Positions 22,093 to 33,520 of a DNA stretch of 64,000 bases are shown piece by piece (position 1 is the first letter of the stretch; the number at the start of each line of letters is the position of its first letter). This DNA is from Tillus elongatus (taxonomy: Eukaryota; Arthropoda; Insecta; Coleoptera; Cleridae): positions 115,516,358-115,580,357 of the forward strand of contig OZ023265.1 of assembly GCA_964006375.1 (NCBI GenBank), in the 5' to 3' direction. The notes beneath the pieces were generated by a model, which saw only the letters and a program-made list of their open reading frames with translations, was not told the DNA's origin and searched no databases. The position numbers and the translations under genes are program-made.

Positions 22093-24181
22093 TTTTTTTT
22101 AATTTCAACAACACACCACGAGGGCTTACAGCCTAAATACTATCGTACCGTGGGTGTTGACAAGGAGGAAAGAGGCAGCTTGTTAATTCTGGACTTGAAG
22201 GTTTGGAGGTTCGAAGGAGAAGGAAAAACATGTGCCGGCAAGGAATTCCACAACTTGGAAGTCCTCGGGACAAAAGAGCGGGCATAACAAGATGTTCTAT
22301 GTCTGGTGAACTGGACAGTAAAAGGGTGCATTCGCTCTGTTCCCCTAGTGGATCTGTGGGGGGCGGCAGGTGGGGGAACTATGGAGGAAAGCTCCTCTGA
22401 GCAGTGCCCGTGCAGATATCTATAAAAGAGAGAGAGAGAGAGGTCACCAACGGCACGTCGGTGGGCAAGGGATGGCAGCCTTTGGGTGAGGGTAGGGTCA
22501 CCGATGAGACGTATAGCTCTCTTTTGAATGGAGTCCAGGATAGCGAGTGTAGAAGCGGCAGCGGCACTCCAGATGTGGGAGCAGTATTCAAGGTTTGGCC
22601 TTATTTGTGAGGTATATAAGGTATAGAGATTAGCTGGTGAAAAGTATTTGCGAGCCCGGAAGAGGAAACCTAATTTCTTAGCAGCCGCTTCTGCAATTGA
22701 TGTGGCATGTTGGTGCCAATTAAGATTTCGATCCACAGAAATGCCAACAAGAGAAAAGGACTCATTAATTTGAATAACTTGGTTGTTCATTGTGATGGGT
22801 CTAGTACTGGTGTATCTCTTGTGAGAAAGAAAGCAAGACTTAGTTTTGGTGGGGTTGAATTGTACAAGATTTCTACTTCCCCAGTCTAATATTTTTTGGA
22901 GATCCATGGAGACAGAACCCTCCATGAGTCTGCGATCCTCATCTAATTGGGCTAAAGGGACAGGCTTAGAATATTGTATATTTGAATGGAGGGTGCTGTC
23001 GTCCGCGTAGCTGTGAACTGGGTTGGATGTGCTAGAGAGGAGGTCATTGATGTGGAGAAGAAACAAAGTAGGGGCTAAAGCTGAACCTTGAGGAACTCCT
23101 GCATTAATTGGAGACAGTTTAGAGGAATGGCCATCCACAACAACAGATATGCTCCTGTTGGAGAGGAAATTTGCTGTCCACGTACAGAGTTTTGGTGGTA
23201 GGCCATAGGCCGGAAGTTTATTAAGCAGCGCTGCGTGCCAGACCTGGTCGAATGCTTTGGATATGTCTAGAGCAACAATCTGGGATTCACCGTGTTGTTC
23301 CATAGACTTGTTCCAAGAATGGGTGACAAACGAAAGGAGGTCGGCAGTCGATCTGCGCTGACGGAATCCATACTGCCTGTCGTGGATTAGACTGTGTTTT
23401 TCAAGAAATTTTAGTAATTCGGTGTTTATATACTTTTCCATCACTTTAGAGACGACTGAAAGGAGAGAAATGGGCCTGTAGTTGCTGGGAAGCGCTTTGG
23501 ATCCTTTCTTGGGGATGGGTTGTACTCGAGCAGTTTTCCAGTTACTAGGGAATATGCCTTTATTATAAGATATCTGAAACAGACGAGTCAGGACAGGAGC
23601 AAGCTCTGGTGCGCATTTTTTGAGAACAATTGCTGGGATCTCGTCAAGGCCAGAGGCTTTCCTGGTATTAAGAGAAGAGAGCATCTTTCGTACCTTTTTG
23701 GTTTTGAAAATGATATCCGTCATTTTATGCGCGACATTGGGGACTGTTGGTGGTTGAACATTTGGAGGTGGGTTGAGAGTAGAATTGCCGGCGAACAACG
23801 AAGCAAAAAGTTCAGCCTTGCCCAGGGCGGTAGAAACAATTTCATCCCCTGAGACAAGAGGTGGGAACGTGCTTTTGCAGAAATTATTTCCAATAGATTT
23901 AGCAAGAGTCCAGAAGGATTTGCCGCCGTTGGAGCTTAAGAGGACTTTGTTTTTGATGTGGTTATTAAACGAGTTTTTTGCCTCAGAAAGAATGCGGACA
24001 TAGCGGTTTCTTGCGTCGTTAAATGCTTGACGATTTTCTTGACTGGGATTGTGTAGAAGCGTTTTGTGAGCTTTGACATTTTCAAGTCTGGCCTTGTCAC
24101 AGGATTTAGAGAACCAGGGCTTTTGAGTGGCTGAAGAGGTTTTCATATCCAACACGACCTCAATCCACTTTATTTTGGAGG
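22093..24181 (-). CDS. 5'-truncated non-LTR retrotransposon reverse transcriptase
   Basis: An uninterrupted minus-strand frame of about 680 codons ends at 22,140. Recognisable reverse-transcriptase blocks in order: KASGLDEIPAIVLKKCAPEL, NYRPISLLSVVSKVMEK, QYGFRQRRSTADLL, ALDISKAFDQVWH, INAGVPQGSALAPTLF, HSYADDSTLHS (catalytic YADD) and GISVDRNLNW. The tail holds LEYCSHIW and LWNSLPAHVFPS. This fits a Jockey/CR1-type LINE; the clade is uncertain. The endonuclease domain is absent because the copy is truncated at about 24,181. The short 3' end finishes in eight A on its own strand (22,094-22,101). Intact frames suggest a recent insertion into the mariner-like gene. Immediate upstream codons (MHYFF...) belong to the host element. 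Confidence 0.9.
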
Positions 24182-24366
24182 TTTTTGAAAAATGAGGTTT
24201 ATTCCGTAGAAAGAAATAATGCACCCCATTTATGGACCATAATTATGGAAGTTGCTGATAGGTTTCGTAATCGTCCAGGGATATTTCACAGATCTCGTCA
24301 GTTGATAATAAGAAGATTGGAAATGTGTATTCAAAAAAGAGGCCGCCAATTTGAACCCATTCTTTA
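24182..24366 (+). pseudogene. Mariner-like transposase, 3' part (split by LINE)
   Basis: LKNEVYSVERNNAPHLWTII and then RNRPGIFHRSRQLIIRRLEM and GRQFEPIL with a stop give the normal C-terminus of the transposase begun at 21,785. About 20 residues expected between GGPSA and LKNEVY (the SPDLxPLDFFLWG block with the third aspartate) are missing. The LINE insertion therefore seems to have come with a target deletion, not a duplication. Confidence 0.75.
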
Positions 24367-24716
24367 AAGTTACCCTTTATTATTTGATTATTTTTTTTTA
24401 TGTTTGTTATTATTTCTGTTTATTTCCAGTTGCTCATAATTTATAAAGTTATTGATTTCGGTTGTTTTATTGTGTTTATTTGTTACTCGAGATAATATGA
24501 ATAATTAATACTTATAATAATTTTTGCAGGTCGTCCTAATTAATTTAATGAACTTAATGAAAATGAACCCATCTAATTCCGCCACTGGTTGCTTATAATG
24601 GTTAATATTTTTGTGGACACCTGTCAAGCAATATTCTGTACCAAGTTTGATTACATTGTTTCTAAAAAAAAAAAAAATCACATTGTATCTGGAAAACAAA
24701 AGGGTTTTGCACATAT

Positions 24717-24793
24717 GGGTACAGAAACTTTTTTGTTTTTCTGACGTCTTCTATCCCGTGGTACTATTGCGTTGAACTTTTTTCAATGCCACC

Positions 24794-24862
<69 letters not shown>

Positions 24863-25440
24863 AGTGGAGACAGAGATAGAAATATTAGTTGGAGACAGAA
24901 AGGTGGAAGAAAAAATCTCGTTAGGTTTATCAAAATTTGTCTATTCGGTTTTCCATATCTTCTAAAGTTATAAGTGCAATCGCCATCACTTCGTCCTATA
25001 TAAAAGTCCAAAATAAATTATCAAGGGGGGTAAAATCCGAAGACCATGCCAGTTGACCGGACCTGCTCGACCAATCCACCTGTTTTTATATATTCCATTG
25101 AAATGTGTTCTGGCCTGTATTGCATAATGGGGCAGAGCTGCATTCTGTTGAGACCACATATGTCTGTGTTTATGTTTTGGTTGCATAATCAAGGTAATTG
25201 GTTTCTTAACCGAGAGAGCAAATCAAAAGCTTTTATGCACACAAACCTAGTTTTTTTACGTAGGTTTATAGAAAAAGTACATCACGCTATTTAGAAACCC
25301 AAAGTTACCCTCTGCCCCAAATTATCAGGGGAATCGCAAATAGAACGAGTAGTGAGGAAGGGAGTAACCACCCTCTGATAGTTGCGCCGTGCGTTAGGGA
25401 GGACCCTGGGACTTAATCCTCGGATCCTTCATTGGATTTA
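24717..25440 (-). pseudogene. Mariner-like transposase fragment, near-copy of 9,695-10,440
   Basis: The minus-strand frame includes HMWSQQNAALPHYAIQART, then YKNRWIGRAGPVNWHGLRI and LPPL. The catalytic aspartate of the QQDGAPPH-type block is replaced (NAALPH). The flanks, the internal TA run and the ending 'gaccctgggacttaatcct' are shared with 9,695-10,440. That last piece resembles the 3' half of the SINE tRNA head. Confidence 0.7.
24796..24860. repeat. (TA)n microsatellite
   Basis: About 32 TA units, directly after 'gccaccctgta', a mariner-like terminus. Confidence 0.98.
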
Positions 25441-26820
25441 GTCTGCGATCGTCAGGCTGAGAGTCCTTTATGGGGCAGTGGTCTGGTGGAGTAATGTGAA
25501 CCAAACTCCTACCCGGAAGCTGGCCAAACTTCAAAGGTTGGCAAATTTGGGTATCACCGGTGCTATGAAGACGATACCCTCAGCCGCGCTAGAGGTTTTG
25601 CTGATGCTGCTACCACTTCCCATATGTATCAGAAGGGAGGCTCTGACGTCGCATCTGAGAATACGATATTCTGGAAACCGGTGCGCTGACGGAGCAATAA
25701 CTGGACATGGAAAAGTGGCCAAGGATGTGGAAATTCCAATGTCCACCATCAGTGCACGAAATGCATAGTATTATACTGACTAGGACATATACCCTCAGAA
25801 TCCCCAGCAAGGATCGATGGAGGGAAAACGTGGTTGCTTTTAAACCTGCTAGCTTGGTCTTTTTTACTGACGGATGGCGGCTGAAGCAGCGCAGCAGTAC
25901 TCCTCCGGGGTGGGAATATACATCGATAGCCTGGTGGTGCCCGAGAACTATGCTCTAGGCGCATATACCACGGCATTCGAAACGGAGGTCTACGCTATTC
26001 TGTCTCTAGCTACCCGACAGGATGTGAGGGTACGCCCTGAGGAATGTGTATATATTTGCTCAAATAGTCAGGCGGGCCCTCCGGGCAGTCTCCGCGCCCG
26101 GAATTAGGCCAATGCGGGTTCAGAAGTGCGCGGACGCTCTCGCGGGGCTGTCCAGGACAAAGGAGGTATACCTTATGTGGGTTCCGGGACACTGTGGCGT
26201 GGCGGGGAATGAAGTGGCGAATGACCTCGCAAGACTTGGTTCTCAGCGGCCGTTCTGTGGCCCGGCGCCTGCTATAGGCATAAGTATCAAGGTAGTCTCC
26301 AACGCCATAGATGAGTTAACTGAGGAGGCCATGGAGAAGCACTGAAGGTTACTCAGCGGCTGTAGACAAGCTAGGGACTTCGTGGAGAGGCCGGATAGAA
26401 ACAAGACTGTCTGGCTTCTTGGTAGGAGTCGCTCTGACGCATCACTGGGGTGCTAACAGGCCACTGTGTTCTCAGAAGATATTTTACATTGGTAGGTGTC
26501 GAGAGGGATCATATTTTCCAGGAATGCGGCGAGACTGACGAAACGTCCTAGCATTACCTGTATGAATGCGAGGCTTTGGGGAGTCTTCGAACAGAACTGT
26601 TTGGTTCGAGAACTCTACAGGGGAGCCAGGTAAGTTCCGTCCAATAGAAGACAATCACGAATTCGAGGAGGTTTGGTGACGGAACCGAAGAAGAGTGGGG
26701 CGTGGTTGCTGGGTGCCGGGGTTGCCAAAAAGGGCCCAATGTAGCCTACTTGCCTGGCTCTAGTTTCCCTACCGCTGCTAATACTACTACTACCCACTGC
26801 CCTTTAAGGGGGTCAGTGTC
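25440..26820 (+). pseudogene. Decayed LINE: reverse-transcriptase tail, RNase H and zinc knuckle
   Basis: The first frame (25,478-25,768) reads VWWSNVNQTPTRKLAKLQRL, then ITGAMKTIPSAALEVLL, the segment after the palm in I/R1/Jockey-type elements. Next come RNase H pieces in shifting frames: FFTDG (25,858), AFETEVYAILSLA, ICSNSQA, ALRAVSAPGIR, and WVPGHCGVAGNEVANDLARL (26,178-26,235). A C-terminal zinc motif (ECGETDETS, then HYLYECEAL) lies near 26,520-26,575. At least three frameshifts and several stops make it inactive. GC content is higher than in the surroundings. A CTACTACTAC-rich 3' end lies near 26,785. Confidence 0.8.
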
Positions 26821-26887
26821 AAAAATGTGTTCCAATATGTCCCCCGTCACTCTATTTTTTCACAAAAAATTAATTTTAAAAACTCAC

Positions 26888-26890
<3 letters not shown>

Positions 26891-26981
<91 letters not shown>
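26891..26981. repeat. (TA)n microsatellite, left flank of DNA transposon
   Basis: About 45 TA units ending exactly where the terminal repeat starts. The matching run is at 30,669-30,747. Confidence 0.98.
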
Positions 26982-26983
<2 letters not shown>

Positions 26984-27294
26984 CACTCCGGCGAGAACAG
27001 TGTCACAACTCAAAAAATACGAATTCTGAGCTTATAACAGCAATGAATGCGTATTTTGTATCCCCACGTGCACGAAAAATGACACATCTCTAAGTCCTAA
27101 TCTATCCGCTAGGAGGCAGTTGTGTCAGTTTTACTCTTAGGCTAATTCACGTTCATCACTGCAAGAACAGTGTCACTTCAGTGTTGTTACAAGAAGGTGC
27201 GCATGTTGCCTGTCAAGAAAAGCGTAACATTCGAGTTGTGACAGTTTTCGTGCAGTAAGGTAAGTGAAATATAATTTTTGATATTGTCATAAGC

Positions 27295-27625
27295 ATAAAA
27301 GTGTCAGTTTTCTTGAATCAATTATCCCTAAATCTATTTTCTTGTTCCGTTGTATTTCGATTTGTGCCACTTTTCTTGATTGAAAGTGTTAGTGTTTTGT
27401 GTTATGTCACTTTTCTTGAATCAATTATCACTATATCTATTGATTTGTACCGTTTTATTTCGATTTGTGCCACTTTTCCTGATGGAGACGGTCAGTGTTT
27501 GTATCACTTTTCTTGAATGAATGATCTCTAAATGTATGTTATTGTATTGTTTTATTTCGACTTGTCTCACTTTTCCTGACTTAGAACATCGGTATTTTGT
27601 GTTGTCACTTTTCTTAATTCAAAAG
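27295..27625 (+). promoter_or_regulatory. Subterminal repeat array of the DNA transposon
   Basis: Seven copies of a CACTTTTCTTGA-like motif (near 27,303, 27,367, 27,409, 27,471, 27,502, 27,565 and 27,606) with irregular spacing. Inverted relatives lie near the right end ('aagaaaagtgaca' about 30,423). In other DNA transposons such arrays bind the transposase; that role is inferred here. Confidence 0.5.
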
Positions 27626-27729
27626 TACGTCTCACATTGTAGTCACCTAACCTTGTAATTTCGAATAATATTACTCTAGGAAATAAACATCAATAATGTA
27701 GCTTGAAATTTATTTGTTGTAGATTCGTT

Positions 27730-30261
27730 ATGAACCCAGAGCAAGGATACCGAGGTAGAAAAATGCTAGCAGCTGCTATTGCTGCTGCTGCTGAAATTGA
27801 AAAAGGACTAAATGGAGACTTTCAGCAATTGAAACATACGTGTCTAGTGTCTGAAATCTCCACGAAAATCCCGAAAAGTGGGCAGAGTTGTGAATTAAAA
27901 AACGAGGAAGGAAGCAAAAAACTTAAAACTTCTGACATGGAAGTCGAAGAAACCTGCTTGATTGGTGAAGTGGAGAACACTTTAGAAAGCGTGAAACCTA
28001 ACAGAGACCTCGGCGAAAAAAGTCTGCAAACTGAGACAAACGACGACGAAAGTCAGATTTATGAAGAGAATAAAATAGAAGAAAGCGAAGGACAAGAAAA
28101 TGTGATTGAAGTGCCGGAGTTTTACAAAGTGATAGTACAGGAAGATCAAACAACACATTTTAGACCAAAGTACGGTGAAGAAGAAACCACAGAACAAGAA
28201 AGTGCCACGAAAGAGACGGAATTGAACAACGACACAGTACCAGAAGATAAAGAATCACATTCTAAATGGCAGTGTGTTGAAAATCTGCATACAATGCGAT
28301 TGAGGCTCCAACGGGTTAAACCAAGTCCACAACAAAAAGAATCATTAGATGAAAGTGCAGATGATTCAGACATAGATCCAGATTTTCATTATACATCATC
28401 TCCTTATTCTGAAAACACGTCCGAGTCATCAGGATTGGAAGAGAATGAGAATATTATTACTAACGAGACAGAAGGTGCCGAATCAGACAATACCCAAACA
28501 GATAATAAGCGAAAAGGTAAGAAAAGGAAAGCCAATCCAGTTGAGTGGAAGAAGACTAAAGCAAAATTTCTCCGAAATGCTGGAAAACCTTATACATCAT
28601 CATCAATTCGCAAAACAGAAATGCAGGCAAGAAAGGTACGGCCAGCGTGTGGTGAAAAATGTAAGCTAAAATGTTCAAGCAAAATAGAAGAAAATAAAAG
28701 GCCCGAAATATTTGAAAATTACTGGTCACTCGAGAGTCTTAAATCCCAACGAGAATTTATTTGTAGAAGTATGACCGCCGTTAGACCTCAGTATCAGTAC
28801 AAAAAAGAAGGAAGTAGGCGCCAATGTAACCATGCATTCCATTTCGTAATCAACGAAGTAAACGTACGTGTTTGCAAATTTTTCTTTATGGCCACGCTGG
28901 ACATCAACAACCGAGTTATTAGAACTGTAGTAACCAAATTAAACGAAGGATTTCTTCAAGAAGATCTAAGAGGTAAACACGGACACCACTTTCAAGTAGA
29001 TTCTGCAATAAAAGATGGTGTTGTTGCTCATATTAATACTATCCCAAGAATTGACAGTCATTACCTGCGCGCGCAAACTACTCGGGAGTTTATAGAGGGT
29101 GGAAAAAGCCTGGCTGATTTACACCGTGACTACAAAAACGAGTGCATTGAAAAAAACCTTCCGTTTGCAAATCTGACGATGTACTCCCGAATTTTCAATA
29201 CCAATTTTAACATCTCTTTTTTCACCCCCAAAAAAGATCAGTGCGACTTATGCAGCTCGTATAACAACGCAAGGGTAGAAGAAAAAGAAGCGATACAAGA
29301 GAAATATGATAAACATTTGAAGGAGAAAGTTTTGTCAAGAGCAGAAAAAGAAGAGGACAAAAAGAAGGCAAAAGAAAGCGAAGGAAAAATTATAGTCGCC
29401 ACTTACGATCTCCAAGCGGTGCTGCCAGCACCAAGAGGAGATACGTCTACCTTTTATTATAAAAGCAAAATCAACAGCTACAACTTAACTATAAATGAAC
29501 TTCAGTCAGATAAAGTCGAGTGCTTTTTTTGGCATGAAGGTCAAGGAAATCGAGGTGCAATAGAAATCGGCACTTGCATTCTGAAATACTTAGAAGAAAA
29601 AGCTAACACCAGAAACGACGATAACCTTGAAATTGTTTTCTACTCCGATAATTGTTGTGGCCAGCAAAAGAACAAATTCATAATGGGCATGTATCTGTAC
29701 GCTGTGCAAAAATTTAAAATCAAATCGATCACACATAAATTTTTGATCAGGGGACACACACAAAATGAAGGAGACAATGTGCACTCTGTCATAGAGAAGT
29801 CAATTAAAAGAGCTCTTAAATCGGGTCCCATCTATATTCCTACCGATTACGTCAGATTAATTCGGTCTGCCAGGAAAACTGGAAATCCGTATAAAGTAAC
29901 AGAATTGAGTTACGAGGATTTTGTCGACTTAAAAAAACTCTCTGAACAGATAGGTTCAAATTTTAACAAAACATCAAACAACGAACAAATAAAAACTAGC
30001 GAACTAAAAGTATTTAAAGTGCAGAAGACTGATCCCGGCATTATTTTTGTGAAAACTACATACGAACAAAAAGATTATGGGCAGATCAATGTCAATAATA
30101 CCAGGAGAAGGCAAGAGAGCATCTCTACAATAAAGTGCGTTCCGGCATATAAGAAAAAAATGGAGATTTCTGCCATAAAGAAAGCTCATATTGAATCACT
30201 TATCTCAGCAAAAAGTATTCCCACGTTGTATAAGCCCATTTATGACTCGATGTTTGTATAA
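27730..30261 (+). CDS. Putative transposase of the DNA transposon (843 aa)
   Basis: I start at ATG 27,730 (MNPEQGYRGRKM), not the in-frame ATG at 27,703. A donor 'aag|gtaagt' at 27,260 and an acceptor 'tttgttgtag' ending at 27,722 frame a 463-bp intron, so the upstream codons are intronic. The N-terminal 270 residues are acidic and low-complexity, followed by a basic stretch KRKGKKRK. A possible zinc-binding CGEKCKLKC begins near residue 307 and a CDLC near 505-508. The C-terminal half looks like an RNase H-fold nuclease: D560 (ATYDLQAV), D640 (VFYSDNCCGQQKN) and E680/D682 (GHTQNEGDNVHS). The last motif and HKFLIRGHTQNEGD recur in many arthropod proteins of unknown name. AATAAA lies 50 bp after the stop, at 30,311. 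The catalytic role is inferred from motif order and the terminal repeats. Confidence 0.8.
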   Translation: MNPEQGYRGRKMLAAAIAAAAEIEKGLNGDFQQLKHTCLVSEISTKIPKSGQSCELKNEEGSKKLKTSDMEVEETCLIGEVENTLESVKPNRDLGEKSLQTETNDDESQIYEENKIEESEGQENVIEVPEFYKVIVQEDQTTHFRPKYGEEETTEQESATKETELNNDTVPEDKESHSKWQCVENLHTMRLRLQRVKPSPQQKESLDESADDSDIDPDFHYTSSPYSENTSESSGLEENENIITNETEGAESDNTQTDNKRKGKKRKANPVEWKKTKAKFLRNAGKPYTSSSIRKTEMQARKVRPACGEKCKLKCSSKIEENKRPEIFENYWSLESLKSQREFICRSMTAVRPQYQYKKEGSRRQCNHAFHFVINEVNVRVCKFFFMATLDINNRVIRTVVTKLNEGFLQEDLRGKHGHHFQVDSAIKDGVVAHINTIPRIDSHYLRAQTTREFIEGGKSLADLHRDYKNECIEKNLPFANLTMYSRIFNTNFNISFFTPKKDQCDLCSSYNNARVEEKEAIQEKYDKHLKEKVLSRAEKEEDKKKAKESEGKIIVATYDLQAVLPAPRGDTSTFYYKSKINSYNLTINELQSDKVECFFWHEGQGNRGAIEIGTCILKYLEEKANTRNDDNLEIVFYSDNCCGQQKNKFIMGMYLYAVQKFKIKSITHKFLIRGHTQNEGDNVHSVIEKSIKRALKSGPIYIPTDYVRLIRSARKTGNPYKVTELSYEDFVDLKKLSEQIGSNFNKTSNNEQIKTSELKVFKVQKTDPGIIFVKTTYEQKDYGQINVNNTRRRQESISTIKCVPAYKKKMEISAIKKAHIESLISAKSIPTLYKPIYDSMFV

Positions 30262-30666
30262 ATTGTGTACTACTTTATTTTCATGTAATATTTTGTATTT
30301 TAAATAAGCTAATAAAGCACTTAATTTAAACTTCCTTCTTTTATTCTAATTAAGTGGGCTTGGAAAGTGACATAAGTATTACTCAAGGGGTCACAACAAA
30401 GAACAACTGATTTTAGAAAAGCAAGAAAAGTGACATAACTCAGAGACCTGACCTAACCTGACCTGGTAACACCACATATTTAACAAAAACTGATTTACAG
30501 GTCCATGATATTATTCTATAGATTATAATTGAATTTACTACCAAAAATAACTACTTGAAATTTAAAAGGATCTTATACTATTTCAATATGAGTTTTGTAG
30601 TTTTCTTTTATTTGTTATTTCTCAAATACTGCATTTTTGAGTTGTGTCACTGTTCTTGCCGGGGTG

Positions 30667-30668
<2 letters not shown>

Positions 30669-30747
<79 letters not shown>
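30669..30747. repeat. (TA)n microsatellite, right flank of DNA transposon
   Basis: About 39 TA units, starting exactly after the right terminal repeat and leading into family B sequence. Confidence 0.98.
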
Positions 30748-30751
<4 letters not shown>

Positions 30752-30870
30752 TTGCTCGAATATGGGTTCTAGAGGCCTAATTCTCGCTTATTTGATAACA
30801 ATTTTCGAAAATTCAAAAGTCGTTACTCCTAAACAAAACTTTCTTAATGAGAATTCGTAAATAACGACCG
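30748..30870 (+). repeat. Family B repeat, right part
   Basis: 'gaatatgggttctagaggcc' and 'attcaaaagtcgtta' match 8,385-8,515 and 11,745-11,880. The DNA transposon therefore landed in the TA run of a family B copy. Confidence 0.6.
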
Positions 30871-30879
30871 ATTCTGAAT

Positions 30880-32370
30880 ACACTAAGAAGGTACATATCT
30901 CCTTGTATTAGCGACTTGGAGTTGCTAGCCCAACAGTTTTATGGAAAAAACAATTTTTGGTTTTGAAGAATTCTGGTATTTCAAGAAAATAACACCGGGA
31001 TTAAGATGAAATTTGATACACAAATTGTCCTTATAGAGACTATTCTCTCTGACGAACTTGAAGTTTCTGGATACAAGAAAATTAAATGTTAGCATTGGAA
31101 CGTTTTATAAAAATCACAACGCGCATGCTTCTTTTTCGTTTTATTTTTTTATGTCATGTTTTAATATCATACAAAGTAACCAACCAAAGTTCAGCGATAT
31201 CCTCCATTATTGAGACCTTGGTAATGCACGTTCCACCATTGCCAAGGTGACGAATATTATTCCCTAATTAATTATACCTACTAATTATGTAATTTTACAA
31301 ATATGGTTGTGCATTTGAATAGAAATTTAGTCAAATAAGTCTGTTATTTAGTCAGCCATACACAAAAGCGACAGCAAATTAGCAGAAGATACGCATCACT
31401 GGTGTCATTGTACATTTGAATTTATTGGAGCAGTTATTTGGTTTTTACGCGCAATTTTCTAGTAAATTGTCTATTAAGCGTTATGAGATCACACAAGCAT
31501 GTTAAGTTCGTTGCCTTTTGTTATATAGAATATTAAATGATGTGTGTTTTTATGTGATGGTCCAGTTACCTTACAATTTACGACGGTTTCATGACTAATG
31601 GAATAGCAAGAAATCTGTAATTTTGTTTTATGTACAAAATTTTAATACCTTCACGGCAACTAGCTCTTTTCTGTTGACTAAAATTCATGTGTATTAGCAG
31701 CATTGTAAAAATGCCTATTCGGCATATCTTTAAACATTCATATCTTGAAAAGCACCCATCTTAGAAAAATTCTGAAAGGAAATTTGGACTCTTATTGGTA
31801 TCCTCTATCACCACATTAGCACTGGTCCGACTATTTTAATTGACACTGTATATGTAGTACAATTTATTAGTAGATCAGTTGTAAAGTGCGAAAACAGTTA
31901 ATAAGTATAATACAATAAAATTAGCTTACAACATGCCAGGCTTATTAATTAATCAAAAAAAAAACTAACTGTTAATTTCTAACGTGTCTCTTTTTTGTTT
32001 GTTAGTAAAGTGTAATCAGACGTTAATGATTTTCTACTTTTTTTGTTTAGCACCGATTTAATCAGCATTTATATCTTAATTCAATAAACATGAAAGTTAA
32101 TTGTTAAATTTCGGTCACGGAGAGACCTTGTCGGTTAACAATCAAATTACAACAAAGAACCGAACAATAGGACTATAATTCAGATGTTTATAGATTTTGA
32201 TTCTGTTGAAGTTTAACAACCAATAAATATAAGAACAGGTGCAAATTAATTTCAGATCAAAATCGTAGTCACAACATATTATCCATGGCTGTCATATGCA
32301 GTTTTATAACGTGTTGTTGAGTAAAGGAAGCAGAATAACATTATGTATTAGCGACCTGTCTCTCAATAAA
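30880..32370. other. Stretch without recognised genes
   Basis: AT-rich DNA without a convincing exon, RNA gene or repeat. Confidence 0.5.
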
Positions 32371-32375
32371 AAACT

Positions 32376-32910
32376 CTGGACGCAGCAAGTGCATTATGGT
32401 AGTGAATTTTCATAAAAATGTTTTTATTATAAATATGTGTGTTTTCTTTTTATTTAAGAAAGCAGGCATCAATTTTGGTTACCAGTATAACCTATATAGT
32501 AAAACAATGTGCCATGTTTCATAAAAATAACTTTATTGTGTGAAAATGTACAAAAATTTCCAAAGGTAAACTTAAAGTGGTCCCGGAAAAACTCGTTTCT
32601 TGGTCAACCTTATAGGTTAATAGCAAATTGAGCTATTCAAATATGAAGCATTTGATCAAAATTCGCTACCATAACGCTTTTGCTGCATCCAGAATTTCTT
32701 TTCTTACAAACATGAATTATATTTCGATGGAAAATGGAAAAGTGCAATAACATAAGGCGTGTTTGATTAAAAAAAAACAGAAAATTTGTATCACCAACGA
32801 CTTATGGGCAACCCTGTGATTGTAGAAATATTTTTTTAATGTAGCTCAAGACACCCTATAATTAATGTATAAAGATTTTTTTCATATAACGGATATATTG
32901 AGATTTATTG
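32376..32910 (+). mobile_element. Family A element, copy 2, with inverted ends
   Basis: 'ctggacgcagcaagtgc' at 32,376 is inverted at 32,692 ('gctgcatccag'), with inner 'ttatggtag' / 'ctaccataa' also paired over about 35 bp. The 317-bp unit looks like a MITE. Sequence homologous to 8,090-8,275 and 42,345-42,475 continues to 32,910 ('agctcaagacaccct'). Confidence 0.6.
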
Positions 32911-32949
32911 ATTTTTTACGAAATTTCGAAAACAATTATATACCATTGA

Positions 32950-33401
32950 ACGAGAAACTCTATAGCTAATACTACTGCCAAGCATCAGAGAAAGGGTCTA
33001 TTTGGAATGAATTTTCTGGAAATATTTTAGTTAAATGAAGGACAATGACGGTTGAAACTAAGAGTTCGGTGTATGTAAAACATTCTTCTTGAGACATTTG
33101 ATTTCCATAGCCCGTATTAGATTCAAGTTATTTGCCTAAATGTTGCGGATTTTGACGTTTTAAATCGCAACTTTGACGTTTTGAGGAAAACCCCAAGGAT
33201 ATAAACCCGCGTACCAAATTTGATTGCCCTTACTTTGTTAATTTCGGAGATATAAATTTTTTTCGAAAGAAAATACAACATTTTCTGGGAAAACCTAGGC
33301 AGATTTTCCTGGCTAACGAACTTATCCAAGCCATTTGCAAAGGGAATTTATTCACCAAATTTAGTCAAAATCGGCCCATTATTTTTTGAGTTATCGGTGT
33401 A

Positions 33402-33483
<82 letters not shown>

Positions 33484-33520
33484 TAGTGAATTGTTTTTAA
33501 GAAAATTCCCTAAAAGATAA
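32950..33520 (+). repeat. Family B repeat, copy 4
   Basis: It matches copy 1 from 'actctatagctaatac' through 'ctggctaacgaacttat' and 'gagttatcggtgtaatac', then a TA run, then 'cattagtgaattg'. It is the best full-length counterpart of copy 1. Confidence 0.7.
33406..33480. repeat. (TA)n microsatellite
   Basis: About 37 TA units at the same position of family B as the run at 672-754. Confidence 0.98.

Larger units (their letters stand above)
26982..30668 (+). mobile_element. Complete-looking DNA transposon inserted in a TA run
   Basis: The 30-bp ends (26,982-27,011 and 30,639-30,668) are inverted copies identical at 27 of 30 positions. Both start CGCAC, then YCCGGC, then AGAACAGTG. A copy of the inner terminal motif ('gcaagaacagtgtcac') recurs at 27,161-27,176. 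Seven CACTTTTCTTG-type repeats lie in the 5' intron, and inverted copies near 30,363 and 30,425. Both ends abut TA repeats, so a short TA or ATAT target duplication is likely but cannot be measured. Inside is one spliced gene with an intact frame. The element looks potentially autonomous. I cannot assign the superfamily. Confidence 0.8.

Noticed and set aside
22203..23852. Plus-strand frames inside the LINE (for example 23,520-23,852)
   Set aside because: Antisense shadows of the reverse-transcriptase frame.
27703..27729. Upstream ATG at 27,703 as start of the transposase
   Set aside because: It lies inside the 5' leader intron, upstream of the acceptor at 27,722.
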